From Fermentimonas sp. (GTDB lineage Bacteria; Bacteroidota; Bacteroidia; Bacteroidales; Dysgonomonadaceae), in contig JADMKP010000001.1 in NCBI GenBank assembly GCA_015478775.1, positions 62,001 to 126,000 of the forward strand: a stretch of DNA of 64,000 bases, given 5' to 3'. The number at the start of each line of letters is the position of its first letter. The stretch's first letter is position 1. The position numbers and the translations under genes are program-made. Positions 27,703 through 36,497 of this stretch are shown one piece after another. The notes beneath the pieces are model-generated. The model did no database searches. It was not told the DNA's origin and worked only from the letters and a program-made list of their open reading frames with translations.

Positions 27703-28287
27703 TTACTCAATACCCAATAATTCAACTTCAAATATCAATGTTGAATTGGGTTCAATTGAGTTACCAGCACCTTGTGAGCCATAGGCAAGGCCTGAAGGTA
27801 TAAACAATTTCCATTTAGATCCAACACTCATCAGCTGTAATGCTTCTACCCAACCTTTAATTACCTGATTAACTCCAAACACGGCGGGCTGTCCTCTTTG
27901 CACTGAACTATCAAAAACAGTTCCATCCAAAAGGGTGCCATGATAGTGACATTTTACACTATCTGTAGCTTTTGGCTTTGGTCCGTTTCCTTCGGTTAAT
28001 ATCTCGTATTGCAATCCACTTGGAAGTGATACAACATTTTCTTTCTTACTGTTTTCTTCTAGGAATGCAATTCCTGTCTCTAAATTTTTATTCAACATTT
28101 CTTCTTGTTGTTTACTAAAATATTCTTGCAAAGTTTGATTAGCTTCTTCTGAGCTCATAGAGGTGCTTTCATTATTAATTACCTCTGTGAATGCTTTCAC
28201 AAAAGATTCTACCTCAATATTTCTTAAACCTGAGTTCATTAGATTTGAGGCCATACTCATCCCAATTGCATAACTTATTTTGTCCAT
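27703..28287 (-). CDS. FKBP-type peptidyl-prolyl isomerase without signal peptide (FklB-like)
   Basis: The 194-residue product has one N-terminal FKBP_N module (DKISYAIGMSMASNLM) and a C-terminal FKBP domain (CHYHGTLLDGTVFDSS, VIKGWVEALQLMSVG, LAYGSQGAG). It is a paralogue of the lipoprotein encoded downstream, nearly identical in several runs of the catalytic domain. It starts directly at the mature-type sequence with no signal peptide, so it is expected to stay in the cytoplasm like E. coli FklB. A TACTTTTG -7 box lies 28 bases upstream of the ATG at 28287 and probably drives both genes. Confidence 0.88.
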   Translation of the reverse strand: MDKISYAIGMSMASNLMNSGLRNIEVESFVKAFTEVINNESTSMSSEEANQTLQEYFSKQQEEMLNKNLETGIAFLEENSKKENVVSLPSGLQYEILTEGNGPKPKATDSVKCHYHGTLLDGTVFDSSVQRGQPAVFGVNQVIKGWVEALQLMSVGSKWKLFIPSGLAYGSQGAGNSIEPNSTLIFEVELLGIE

Positions 28288-28314
28288 TTACTTTAATCAT
28301 TAATAATTTGGGTA

Positions 28315-28322
28315 CAAAAGTA
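28315..28322 (-). promoter_or_regulatory. -7 box (TACTTTTG) for FKBP operon
   Basis: Exact TAnnTTTG match on the minus strand, giving a predicted start about 20 bases before the ATG at 28287, i.e. a very short leader. No good -33 box. Confidence 0.45.
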
Positions 28323-28420
28323 CGATTTTAATTAGAATGAGCACATATTAAAGAGATAAATGTTTGATATTAATATAGGATATGTCGATAATTCATCGCA
28401 CAAAACTAATACAATCTCTA

Positions 28421-28550
28421 TACATAGTCAGTACCAAGTCCTGATTAACCAAGCATCAACACTGTACCTACTCCATATCATCTCTGTATATATACAGAGT
28501 TGATTAGGAGTTGGTCAGGACTAAGTCAGTAGTTGGTGTGCACTGAGGGC
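28421..28550. repeat. Cluster of nested imperfect palindromes and direct repeats
   Basis: The centre is a perfect 18-base palindrome, CTCTGTATA/TATACAGAG (28482-28499). Symmetric about the same axis are ACTCC (28470-28474) and GGAGT (28507-28511). Outside these, GTCCTGA (28438-28444) faces TCAGGAC (28515-28521), and GTCAGTA occurs as a direct repeat at 28427 and 28525. The whole lies in the 359-base gap between the FKBP and sirtuin genes, which are divergent. No frame covers it. It could be an intergenic palindromic repeat family member or a paired regulator site. Confidence 0.5.
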
Positions 28551-28646
28551 AACTAGGCATTATCCTTAAAACGCCAATTTACTGTAAATGAAACTTCAAT
28601 ATTTAATAAAATCTGACTATATTAGCACTAATTAAAATGATGAATT

Positions 28647-29333
28647 ATGAAGAAGAGACTTGTAATACTAACCGGAGCGGGAATGAGTGCAGAGAGTGGC
28701 ATTGCAACATTCAGGGACTCGGGAGGTCTTTGGGATAAATATCCTGTAGAGCAGGTTGCCACCCCGGAGGCTTTTCGAACTAATCCTGAATTGGTACTTG
28801 AATTTTATAATGTCAGAAGGAGGGAGTTACTGAATACTAAACCCAATGCCGGACATTATTGCTTGGCTGAACTTGAAAAGGACTTTGATATTGACATCAT
28901 CACTCAGAATATAGACAACCTACATGAGCAGGCAGGAAGTACCAGGGTGATTCATCTTCATGGGGAACTTATGAAATCAAGATCAACCGGTAATGAGTTG
29001 GATGTATATGAAATAGATTCGAAAAAACCCGATATACATATTGGGGATAAATGCGAGAAAGGTTTTCAGTTACGTCCGCATATTGTATGGTTTGGTGAGA
29101 TGGTGCCAATGATGGTTGAAGCTGAGGCAATAGTGAGGAAGGCAGATATTTTTGTGATTATTGGCACTTCAATGAATGTATATCCGGCAGCGGGTTTATT
29201 GCATGATGTCAAAACCAATGTCCCGGTTTATCTTATCGACCCTAAAGATGTGTCTACAAATAGATATGATATACATCACATTAAAAAAGGCGCTTCTGAA
29301 GGTGTTGAAGAATTAAAGAAATTGATAAAGTAA
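28647..29333 (+). CDS. cobB: NAD-dependent protein deacylase, Sir2 family class III
   Basis: A compact 228-residue sirtuin that removes acyl groups from lysine using NAD+. Seen are GAGMSAESGIATFRDSGG (8-25), TQNIDNLHEQAG (near 98) and the catalytic His in VIHLHGEL (near 116). FYNVRRREL near residue 54 carries the Tyr-x-x-Arg pair that in SIRT5 and CobB binds succinyl/malonyl groups, so desuccinylase activity is likely. The structural zinc cysteines are missing: only one Cys (KCEKG) remains in the insert, as in other short Bacteroidetes sirtuins. Followed by its own terminator and then MutS. Confidence 0.9.
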   Translation: MKKRLVILTGAGMSAESGIATFRDSGGLWDKYPVEQVATPEAFRTNPELVLEFYNVRRRELLNTKPNAGHYCLAELEKDFDIDIITQNIDNLHEQAGSTRVIHLHGELMKSRSTGNELDVYEIDSKKPDIHIGDKCEKGFQLRPHIVWFGEMVPMMVEAEAIVRKADIFVIIGTSMNVYPAAGLLHDVKTNVPVYLIDPKDVSTNRYDIHHIKKGASEGVEELKKLIK

Positions 29334-29360
29334 ATAACAGTTTTAAATATTAAACGAAGG

Positions 29361-29390
29361 ACAGCGCATATTGGGTGTGCTGTTTTTTTT
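29361..29390 (+). terminator. Terminator of sirtuin gene
   Basis: Eight-base stem (29361-29368 with 29376-29383, one wobble), seven-base loop and eight T residues, 28 bases after the sirtuin stop. Confidence 0.8.
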
Positions 29391-29399
29391 GTATTTTTG
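29371..29399 (+). promoter_or_regulatory. Promoter of mutS overlapping the upstream terminator
   Basis: TATTTTTG at 29392-29399 matches TAnnTTTG, with TTG at 29371-29373 about 18 bases upstream. It overlaps the T-tract of the sirtuin terminator, and predicts a leader of about 55 bases before the GTG at 29461. Confidence 0.4.
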
Positions 29400-29460
29400 A
29401 ATTCTAAGAATAAGAGATAGAGGTATCAATCGATATATAAACAACTGAATATAAAAACTT

Positions 29461-32076
29461 GTGGCAAAAAAGATAGCAGAAACACCTATGATGAAACAGT
29501 ATGTTGATATTAAAACTCAGCATCCTGATGCAATACTGCTTTTTAGAGTAGGCGATTTTTATGAAACATTTTCTGACGATGCCATTTCGGCGTCTGAGAT
29601 ATTGGGCATTACACTTACACGAAGGGCAAACGGAGCAGCTCAGTTTGTAGAGTTGGCGGGCTTTCCACATCATGCACTTGATACATATTTGCCTAAACTG
29701 GTGCGTGCCGGCAGGAGGGTAGCTATTTGTGATCAGCTTGAAGATCCAAAGAAAACGAAAACGCTGGTAAAGAGAGGTATAACAGAACTTGTTACTCCCG
29801 GGGTTTCAATAAATGATGCTATCTTAAATCATAAAGAGAATAACTTTTTATGCTCTGTCCACTTTGCCAAAGGTGGTGTTTATGGAATTTCGTTGCTAGA
29901 TATATCAACCGGCGAGTTCTTGACAAGTGAAGGTGTATGGGATAATATTGATAAGCTTTTATCTAACTTCTCGCCAAAAGAAATTCTTGTTGAACGTGGC
30001 AATAAGAAGAAATTTTATGAAGCATTTGGCAATGGTTGGTTGTTATCGGAACTGGACGATTGGATATTTACAGAGAGTGCTGCCAGGGATAGATTGCTGG
30101 GGCATTTTCAGACGGCAAATCTAAAAGGCTTTGGTGTTGAACATCTCGAGCAGGGTATTGTTGCTTCGGGCTCAATATTGCACTATCTGGATATTACGCA
30201 ACATTGTAATATTGAACATATAAACGCTCTTACAAGAATTGAAGAAGAGAGGTTTGTGAGGCTAGACAAGTTTACTGCACGAAACCTGGAGCTGATTATG
30301 CCTCTTAATGAGGGAGGAAAAAGCTTGTTGAATGTACTCGACAAAACAATTTCTCCAATGGGTTCTCGTTTATTGAGAAGATGGATCATGTTTCCTTTAA
30401 GAGAACTTAAACAGGTGGAGGAGAGGCATAGTGTGGTGGAGTATTTTTTTAAAGATTCGGAACTTAAGAAGCTACTTACTCAGCAATTATCGCTTATTGG
30501 CGATTTAGAGAGAATTATTTCGAAAGCAGCTGTTGGAAGAATAGGACCAAGAGAGGTTGTGCAGTTAAAAGTAGCCCTAAATGCAATAGTACCTATAAAG
30601 GATATTTTCTTAAACTCAGACAACAGTAATCTTAAAGCGCTTGGCAACCAACTAAACCCCTGCCCGGTTATTAGGGATAAAATTGAAAAAGAGCTAAAAC
30701 CTGATCCACCTGCTTTGCTAAACAAAGGTGGTTATATTAACAAAGGTGTAAACAGCGATCTTGATGAATTAAGAGAAATTGCTTACTCTGGAAAAGACTA
30801 CCTTGTACAACTACAGCATCGCGAGAGTGAGAGAACAGGTATTCCTTCTCTTAAAGTGGCCTTTAACAATGTCTTTGGTTACTATATTGAGGTTAGAAAT
30901 ACTCATAAGGATAAAGTACCTGTAGAATGGACACGTAAGCAGACTCTTGTTAATGCCGAGCGTTATATAACTGAAGAGCTTAAAGTATATGAAGAAAAGA
31001 TATTAGGTGCGGAAGAGAAAATTACAGCACTCGAAAATATGATATACAGCCAGCTGGTATCCTGTTTGATTGAGTATATACCGGTGATTCAGAATAATGC
31101 TAATATAATTGCAAGGGCCGATTGCCTTTTGTCTTTTACCAATGTGGCACAGGAGTACAAATATATTCGCCCGCAAATAAATGAGACTGATGATATAGAT
31201 ATAAAAAAAGGTCGTCACCCCGTAATTGAAAGACAGCTTCCACTTGATGAGCCATACATTGCAAATGATGTGTATTTAGATAATGATGAGCAGCAAATAC
31301 TGATTATTACAGGTCCCAATATGGCTGGTAAATCGGCATTGCTGCGTCAGACAGCTCTTATTGTTTTAATGGCACAAATAGGTTCTTTTGTGCCTGCAGA
31401 ATCGGCAACCATTGGATTGGTTGATAAAATATTTACCCGTGTGGGCGCATCAGATAATATCTCTCTTGGGGAATCGACATTTATGGTTGAGATGAATGAA
31501 GCTGCAAATATTCTTAATAACATTACAGATAAAAGTCTTGTTTTGTTTGACGAACTTGGCAGAGGCACAAGCACCTACGATGGCATATCACTGGCATGGG
31601 CAATTGTTGAGTATATTCATGAGAACCCGGCAGCAAGAGCTAAAACTTTATTTGCCACTCACTATCATGAGTTGAATGAAATGGAGAAATCTTTTAAGAG
31701 GATAAAAAACTTTAATGTTGCAATTAAAGAGATTGATAATAAAATTATATTCCTCAGAAAATTGGTACCCGGTGGAAGTGAACACAGCTTTGGTATTCAT
31801 GTGGCCAGGATGGCCGGTATGCCCCATAGTATAACTAAACGAGCCGATAATATATTATCGCAGATGGAATCTGCCAACCGGCAAGGTGAATTAAACCGCT
31901 CGATTCAGGATTTTGTGGAAAAACAGGAGGGATATCAGTTGAGTTTTTTTCAGCTGGATGATCCTCTGCTTACTATGGTTCGAGACGAGATAATTAATCT
32001 GGATGTTAACAATTTAACCCCAATGGAGGCTCTTAATAAGCTTAACGACATTAAAAAGATTTTAAAAGGAAAATAA
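29461..32076 (+). CDS. mutS: DNA mismatch repair protein MutS
   Basis: Full-length MutS of 871 residues. Mismatch-binding domain I carries the Phe-x-Glu motif (GDFYETF, about 32-38). The core and lever domains follow, then the ATPase with Walker [10 protein letters not shown] (about 618), [19 protein letters not shown] (about 697) and [12 protein letters not shown]-terminal helical tail ([19 protein letters not shown]) is the MutL/beta-clamp-proximal dimerisation part. It recognises mispaired bases and recruits MutL. The start codon is GTG at 29461, chosen because the first conserved residues (ETPMMKQY) begin right after it and no earlier frame is open. Confidence 0.97.
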   Translation: MAKKIAETPMMKQYVDIKTQHPDAILLFRVGDFYETFSDDAISASEILGITLTRRANGAAQFVELAGFPHHALDTYLPKLVRAGRRVAICDQLEDPKKTKTLVKRGITELVTPGVSINDAILNHKENNFLCSVHFAKGGVYGISLLDISTGEFLTSEGVWDNIDKLLSNFSPKEILVERGNKKKFYEAFGNGWLLSELDDWIFTESAARDRLLGHFQTANLKGFGVEHLEQGIVASGSILHYLDITQHCNIEHINALTRIEEERFVRLDKFTARNLELIMPLNEGGKSLLNVLDKTISPMGSRLLRRWIMFPLRELKQVEERHSVVEYFFKDSELKKLLTQQLSLIGDLERIISKAAVGRIGPREVVQLKVALNAIVPIKDIFLNSDNSNLKALGNQLNPCPVIRDKIEKELKPDPPALLNKGGYINKGVNSDLDELREIAYSGKDYLVQLQHRESERTGIPSLKVAFNNVFGYYIEVRNTHKDKVPVEWTRKQTLVNAERYITEELKVYEEKILGAEEKITALENMIYSQLVSCLIEYIPVIQNNANIIARADCLLSFTNVAQEYKYIRPQINETDDIDIKKGRHPVIERQLPLDEPYIANDVYLDNDEQQILIITGPNMAGKSALLRQTALIVLMAQIGSFVPAESATIGLVDKIFTRVGASDNISLGESTFMVEMNEAANILNNITDKSLVLFDELGRGTSTYDGISLAWAIVEYIHENPAARAKTLFATHYHELNEMEKSFKRIKNFNVAIKEIDNKIIFLRKLVPGGSEHSFGIHVARMAGMPHSITKRADNILSQMESANRQGELNRSIQDFVEKQEGYQLSFFQLDDPLLTMVRDEIINLDVNNLTPMEALNKLNDIKKILKGK

Positions 32077-32179
32077 GGAACTAGTGGTTTTAACATTAAA
32101 CAATATGCGTTGAAGTTTGTTTTAATTTCTAACTAACCAGAACTTGAACTATTTTTTTAAATTGACAAAACTGAAATTT

Positions 32180-32650
32180 ATGAAACTAAAAAAACTTATT
32201 TTCGTGGGTCTGCTTATTGCAGCATTCACAACAACAGTTAACGCACAAAACTACAATACAGCATTTGGCGTTAGATTGGGATACGACAGCGGTATTACAT
32301 TGAAGCATTTTTTTGCTCCTGCAAATGCAGCAGAGTTTATTCTTTCTGCATCTCCACGCTGGTTTCAGTTGACCGGACTGTATGAATATCAGCAACCGGT
32401 ACCTGGGGCACCAAACCTGGATTGGTACGTTGGACTTGGAGCTCATATTGGTGGTATTCACAAAAACAAGCATGATTATGATGGATCATTTTTGTTAGGT
32501 GCCGACCTAATTGGTGGTTTGGAATATATATTCCCCAGGGCTCCTTTTAATGTTTCGCTCGACTGGAAACCATCTTTTAACTTCACCAATAGTTATAACG
32601 ATTACTGGTTTAGTGGTTTCGCTCTAAGCTTGCGATACACATTCAGATAG
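32180..32650 (+). CDS. Small outer-membrane beta-barrel protein
   Basis: The 156-residue product has a signal peptide (cleavage after TVNAQ near residue 21) and then about eight amphipathic strands (FGVRLGYDSGITLKHFF, WYVGLGAHIGG, FNVSLDWKPSFNF) with a C-terminal aromatic strand (FALSLRYTFR). This is the OmpW/opacity-like small barrel fold. No ligand can be assigned. The frame is open from a TTG at 32144, but the ATG at 32180 begins the signal peptide exactly. It lies 103 bases after mutS and is followed by a terminator at 32672. Confidence 0.7.
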   Translation: MKLKKLIFVGLLIAAFTTTVNAQNYNTAFGVRLGYDSGITLKHFFAPANAAEFILSASPRWFQLTGLYEYQQPVPGAPNLDWYVGLGAHIGGIHKNKHDYDGSFLLGADLIGGLEYIFPRAPFNVSLDWKPSFNFTNSYNDYWFSGFALSLRYTFR

Positions 32651-32671
32651 TAGACAAGATAGATATTTTTT

Positions 32672-32703
32672 AAAACCGCTTTCATATGAGAGCGGTTTTT
32701 TTC
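32672..32703 (+). terminator. Terminator after small barrel protein
   Basis: A 12-bp stem (32672-32683 with 32688-32699, one wobble) with a four-base loop and T-tract. It excludes the upstream ATG-like extension of the helicase gene as a translation start. Confidence 0.85.
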
Positions 32704-32717
32704 ATTAAAAAAATATG

Positions 32718-32725
32718 TACTTTTG
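32718..32725 (+). promoter_or_regulatory. -7 box (TACTTTTG) just before uvrD start
   Basis: An exact TAnnTTTG match ends six bases before the ATG at 32731. A start site about seven bases downstream would fall on or beside the start codon, implying a nearly leaderless message. It lies directly after the terminator. Confidence 0.5.
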
Positions 32726-32730
32726 TAAGT

Positions 32731-35079
32731 ATGCAGAAAAATGAGACAAACAATGAAACGTCCTTACTTACAAAACTTAACGATGCACAAAGAGCTGCTG
32801 TTGAGTTTTGCGATGGCCCATCGCTTGTTATAGCGGGAGCGGGCTCGGGTAAGACACGTGTATTAACATATAAAATAGCCTATTTGCTTGATCAGGGCTT
32901 ACCACCCTACTATATATTAGCTTTAACTTTTACCAATAAAGCTGCCAGAGAGATGAAATCTCGTATTGCCGAGCTAGTGGGTGAGAAAAAAGCCAGAAGT
33001 TTATGGATGGGTACTTTTCATGCAATATTTGCCAGAATATTACGGAAAGAGGGTGAAGCCATTGGATTTAAATCGAACTTCACCATCTTCGACACTTCAG
33101 ACTCTAGAAATCTTATTAAACTGATAATAAAAGATATGAAACTGGATGATAAACAATATCGTCCGAATGGGATTCATGGGCAAATATCGAAAGCTAAAAA
33201 CAGTCTTATTACTCCTGCAATGTATGCAGCTAATAGCGAATTGCTGGAATACGACCGCAGAGCAATGCTCCCACTGCTGTTTGAGATTTATCAACGTTAT
33301 CAAAACAGGTTAAGATCGGCAAATAGTATGGATTTTGATGATCTTTTAATGTACACAAACATTTTGTTTCGCGATCATAAAGATATAATTGATAAGTACA
33401 GAAATCAATTTCAATATATTTTGGTTGATGAGTATCAGGATACTAATTTCTCTCAACATCTTATTGTAAAACAGATTGCTGATGCGCACCACCGTGTATG
33501 TGTGGTGGGCGATGATGCTCAGAGCATATATTCATTCAGAGGAGCTAATATTGACAATATACTAAACTTTAAATCAAACTTCCCGGATACTAAAGTTTTT
33601 AAGCTTGAGCAGAACTACCGCTCTACTCAAAATATTGTGAATGCAGCAAACAGCTTAATAAGACAGAATACCGAGCAGATTGAGAAGGATGTATTCTCTG
33701 AAAATGAAGTTGGCGATAAGCTGGAGATATTGGGCACGTTCTCTGATTTTGAGGAGGGGCTTGTTGTGGCTAATAAGATTTCAAGAATGAGACTTGAGAG
33801 TCATAATGTATACAGCGATTTTGCAATTCTTTACCGTACTAATGCTCAATCGAGAATTTTTGAGGATGCCTTGAGGAAGAAGAATATTCCGTATAGAATT
33901 TATGGAGGAAAGTCTTTCTATCAACGCAAAGAGATAAAAGATGTGATTTCGTATTTCCGACTTATAGTAAATCCATCGGATGAGGAAGCATTTAGACGTA
34001 TAATAAATTATCCTACCAGGGGAATTGGCAATGTTACGGTTGGCAAAATCACTTCCACAGCCGAGCTGCATAATGTTAGCTTATGGGAGGTAATAAGCTA
34101 TCCTAATAAATATAATTTAGATATTAATTCCGGCACAAGAAATAAGCTTGGAGCTTTTCAAACGCTTATTTCGGGCTTTATTGAGCAAAAAGATACTATC
34201 TCGGCATTTGAAATATCACAGGAGGTGATTAAGAAATCGGGGATTTCTCATGAGGCATATAGCGATCTTACACCGGAAGGATTGAGCCGTTCGCAAAATA
34301 TACAGGAGCTTATTAATGCGATGGAAGAGTTTGTGTCGACTAGACAAGAGGAGGGCGATGAGAATATCTTTCTTGCCGATTTTCTTTCAGAAGTATCACT
34401 TTTAACCGACCAAGACACAGAAAATGATGAAGAGGCACAGAAAGTTACCCTTATGACCGTGCACTCTGCCAAAGGGCTTGAGTTTAATCATGTATTTGTT
34501 GTTGGTATGGAAGAGGACTTGTTTCCGTCTTCAATGGCAAAATCGGAAATTAGGGGGTTGGAGGAAGAAAGAAGGCTCTTTTATGTTGCTCTAACAAGAG
34601 CACGTAAAACGTGTACTGTAACCTATGCTAAGAGTAGGTTTAAGAACGGACAAACCAACTCAGCTAAAATGAGCAGATTCTTGTTGGAAATTGATCAGGC
34701 TTATGTAAGTGATGAAAGTATTCTGAATTATAGCAACAAAGAAGCAAGTGGTGCCGATGATTTTTGGGGTAAAATGCGTGAACAAAGAGTAAAACGAGAG
34801 AGCTTAGGGCGTACTGCCACTAAAGATAGAGCACCGCAAAGAACCCCAGAGAGAAAAGGAAACATTGTGTCGGTAAACAACGCGGCTCCCTCCATGCCTC
34901 TCTCGCAAGAAGCGAAAGAGTTGCAGGTTGGGAACATCATAGAACATGAGAGATTTGGACGTGGTGAGGTAACCTCTATTGAATTGAGCGGAAATGATAG
35001 ACGAGCATTTGTTGAATTTGAATCGGCTGGGAACAAACAACTCTTGCTGAAATTTGCTAAATTCAATATTGTAGAATGA
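32731..35079 (+). CDS. UvrD/PcrA-type 3'-5' DNA helicase
   Basis: A superfamily 1A helicase of 782 residues acting in repair and replication restart. Visible motifs are Q-motif LNDAQRAAVEF, Walker A AGAGSGKTRVLTYK, DEYQDTN (motif II), VVGDDAQSIYSFRGA (III), LEQNYRST (IV), LMTVHSAKGLEFNHVF (V), and EERRLFYVALTRA (VI). The last 60 residues form the small SH3/Tudor-like tail (VGNIIEHERFGRGEV) of PcrA/UvrD that binds RNA polymerase. The frame extends to 32686 but that start would sit inside a terminator; ATG at 32731 follows a -7 box. pcrA is an equally good name. Confidence 0.95.
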   Translation: MQKNETNNETSLLTKLNDAQRAAVEFCDGPSLVIAGAGSGKTRVLTYKIAYLLDQGLPPYYILALTFTNKAAREMKSRIAELVGEKKARSLWMGTFHAIFARILRKEGEAIGFKSNFTIFDTSDSRNLIKLIIKDMKLDDKQYRPNGIHGQISKAKNSLITPAMYAANSELLEYDRRAMLPLLFEIYQRYQNRLRSANSMDFDDLLMYTNILFRDHKDIIDKYRNQFQYILVDEYQDTNFSQHLIVKQIADAHHRVCVVGDDAQSIYSFRGANIDNILNFKSNFPDTKVFKLEQNYRSTQNIVNAANSLIRQNTEQIEKDVFSENEVGDKLEILGTFSDFEEGLVVANKISRMRLESHNVYSDFAILYRTNAQSRIFEDALRKKNIPYRIYGGKSFYQRKEIKDVISYFRLIVNPSDEEAFRRIINYPTRGIGNVTVGKITSTAELHNVSLWEVISYPNKYNLDINSGTRNKLGAFQTLISGFIEQKDTISAFEISQEVIKKSGISHEAYSDLTPEGLSRSQNIQELINAMEEFVSTRQEEGDENIFLADFLSEVSLLTDQDTENDEEAQKVTLMTVHSAKGLEFNHVFVVGMEEDLFPSSMAKSEIRGLEEERRLFYVALTRARKTCTVTYAKSRFKNGQTNSAKMSRFLLEIDQAYVSDESILNYSNKEASGADDFWGKMREQRVKRESLGRTATKDRAPQRTPERKGNIVSVNNAAPSMPLSQEAKELQVGNIIEHERFGRGEVTSIELSGNDRRAFVEFESAGNKQLLLKFAKFNIVE

Positions 35080-35109
35080 TTTGAAGAACTAAAACATTCT
35101 ATAAGTTAG

Positions 35110-35142
35110 ACTATTTCTCGCTATGGCAAAATACGAAATAGT
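35110..35142. terminator. Weak hairpin between convergent uvrD and sucB
   Basis: Eight-base arms (35110-35117 and 35135-35142) with a 17-base loop in the 63-base gap between two convergent genes. No long T-tract, so termination is possible but unproven. Confidence 0.3.
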
Positions 35143-36447
35143 TTATATCTCGAGAAGTAATTTCTCCCCGCTACTTCCACTAAATAATAAATCGGTTGGA
35201 TTCTCTAGCAACTTTTTTATTCTTAATAAGAAGCTCACCGAATCTTTTCCATCTACAACTCTATGATCGTAGGATAAAGCAATATACATCATTGGTCGAA
35301 CAACAACCTGCCCGTCTATTGCAATGGGCCGCTCGATTATGTTGTGCATACCTAAAATTGCCGACTGTGGGGGGTTGATAAGGGGTGTTGACATCATAGA
35401 TCCAAAAACACCTCCATTTGTAATGGTAAAAGTTCCACCTGTCATTTCAGGAATTGACAATTTGCCAGTTCGTGCTTTTTCAGCTAATGAAGCTATCTCT
35501 TTTTCTATATCGGCAAGACCCATATTCTCAACATTTCTTACCACCGGCACCATTAGTCCTTTTGGTGCACTCACCGCTACAGAAATATCAGTATATTTAA
35601 ATGTTACCAGATTTTCTCCATCAATCATACTGTTTACATTGGGAAATTCCTGAAGTGCTACAGATGCTGCTTTCATAAAGAAAGACATTATTCCTAGCTT
35701 GATTCCATGCTTCTCTGTAAACTGAGATTGATTTCTTTTACGAATATCCATTAAAGGCTTCATATCAACTTCATTGAAAGTGGTAAGCATGGCTGTTTCG
35801 TTTTTCACTGATACTAAACGCTCGCTCAATTTTCGTCGCAAAGAACTCATTCTCTCGGTTTTGGACTCTCTGCCTGCTGGTTTCCTTAAGCCTGCAGACG
35901 CCTCTGTTTTTGTTGATTTATCAGTTACATTAATAAGAGCTTCAACATCCTCACTTCTAAGTCTTCTTAAACCATCAATTACATCATCTAGCGATAGTTT
36001 ATTCTCTTCCATCACTTTCTGCGCTAAAGGGGTAACCTTAACATTATCATATTTTGTTTCAGATTTATCTTCCTCTACTTGTTCAGCAACTCTTGCAACA
36101 GGTTTTTCCTCTTTTACAACATTCTGCTCTGTTTTTTCAGTTTCTGGTTCTTCTTCAGGTGCAGGCTCAGGTTTTACAATATCCTTATCGCTCTCTAGGC
36201 CAGTGGTTATGTCTGTATCAATTGTGCAGGCAACAGAACCCACCTCTAGCATATCTCCTTCTTTTGCCTTAAGTGATATTTTACCTGATTCATCTGCAAT
36301 AAGCATAAGAGTGGCCTTATCTGATTCGAGTTCGGCAATCTCGGTGTTTTTTTTGACTACATCTCCATCTTTAACTAGCCAATGGAATAGCTCAACATGC
36401 GTAATAGACTCGCCCGGACTTGGTATTTTAATTTCTATGATTGCCAT
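35143..36447 (-). CDS. sucB: 2-oxoglutarate dehydrogenase E2, dihydrolipoyl succinyltransferase
   Basis: The 434-residue core of the 2-oxoglutarate dehydrogenase complex moves succinyl from lipoate to CoA. An N-terminal lipoyl domain (1-80) holds the modified Lys in ESDKATL (about residue 45). A charged Glu/Lys-rich linker (85-135) follows, then a peripheral subunit-binding domain ([14 protein letters not shown], 140-175), and a catalytic domain with [12 protein letters not shown] and the active-site [12 protein letters not shown] near the C terminus. It lies 50 bases after SucA on the same strand. Branched-chain or pyruvate E2 is unlikely given the 906-residue SucA-type E1 partner. Confidence 0.94.
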   Translation of the reverse strand: MAIIEIKIPSPGESITHVELFHWLVKDGDVVKKNTEIAELESDKATLMLIADESGKISLKAKEGDMLEVGSVACTIDTDITTGLESDKDIVKPEPAPEEEPETEKTEQNVVKEEKPVARVAEQVEEDKSETKYDNVKVTPLAQKVMEENKLSLDDVIDGLRRLRSEDVEALINVTDKSTKTEASAGLRKPAGRESKTERMSSLRRKLSERLVSVKNETAMLTTFNEVDMKPLMDIRKRNQSQFTEKHGIKLGIMSFFMKAASVALQEFPNVNSMIDGENLVTFKYTDISVAVSAPKGLMVPVVRNVENMGLADIEKEIASLAEKARTGKLSIPEMTGGTFTITNGGVFGSMMSTPLINPPQSAILGMHNIIERPIAIDGQVVVRPMMYIALSYDHRVVDGKDSVSFLLRIKKLLENPTDLLFSGSSGEKLLLEI

Positions 36448-36497
36448 TATTTTATACTGATTTTATTGAGACTAAATTATGTAATTTATGTATTTCC

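Noticed and set aside
28647-29333. SIR2-domain gene next to DNA repair genes as a possible phage-defence system
   Set aside because: It is a compact class III deacylase with all catalytic motifs of CobB, has its own terminator, and MutS and UvrD beside it are standard housekeeping forms; no effector or TIR/Argonaute partner is present.
35774-36460. Plus-strand Ser-rich open frame of 228 codons opposite sucB
   Set aside because: The translation is a Ser/Leu/Thr-rich mirror of the SucB lipoyl and linker coding region; no independent evidence of expression.
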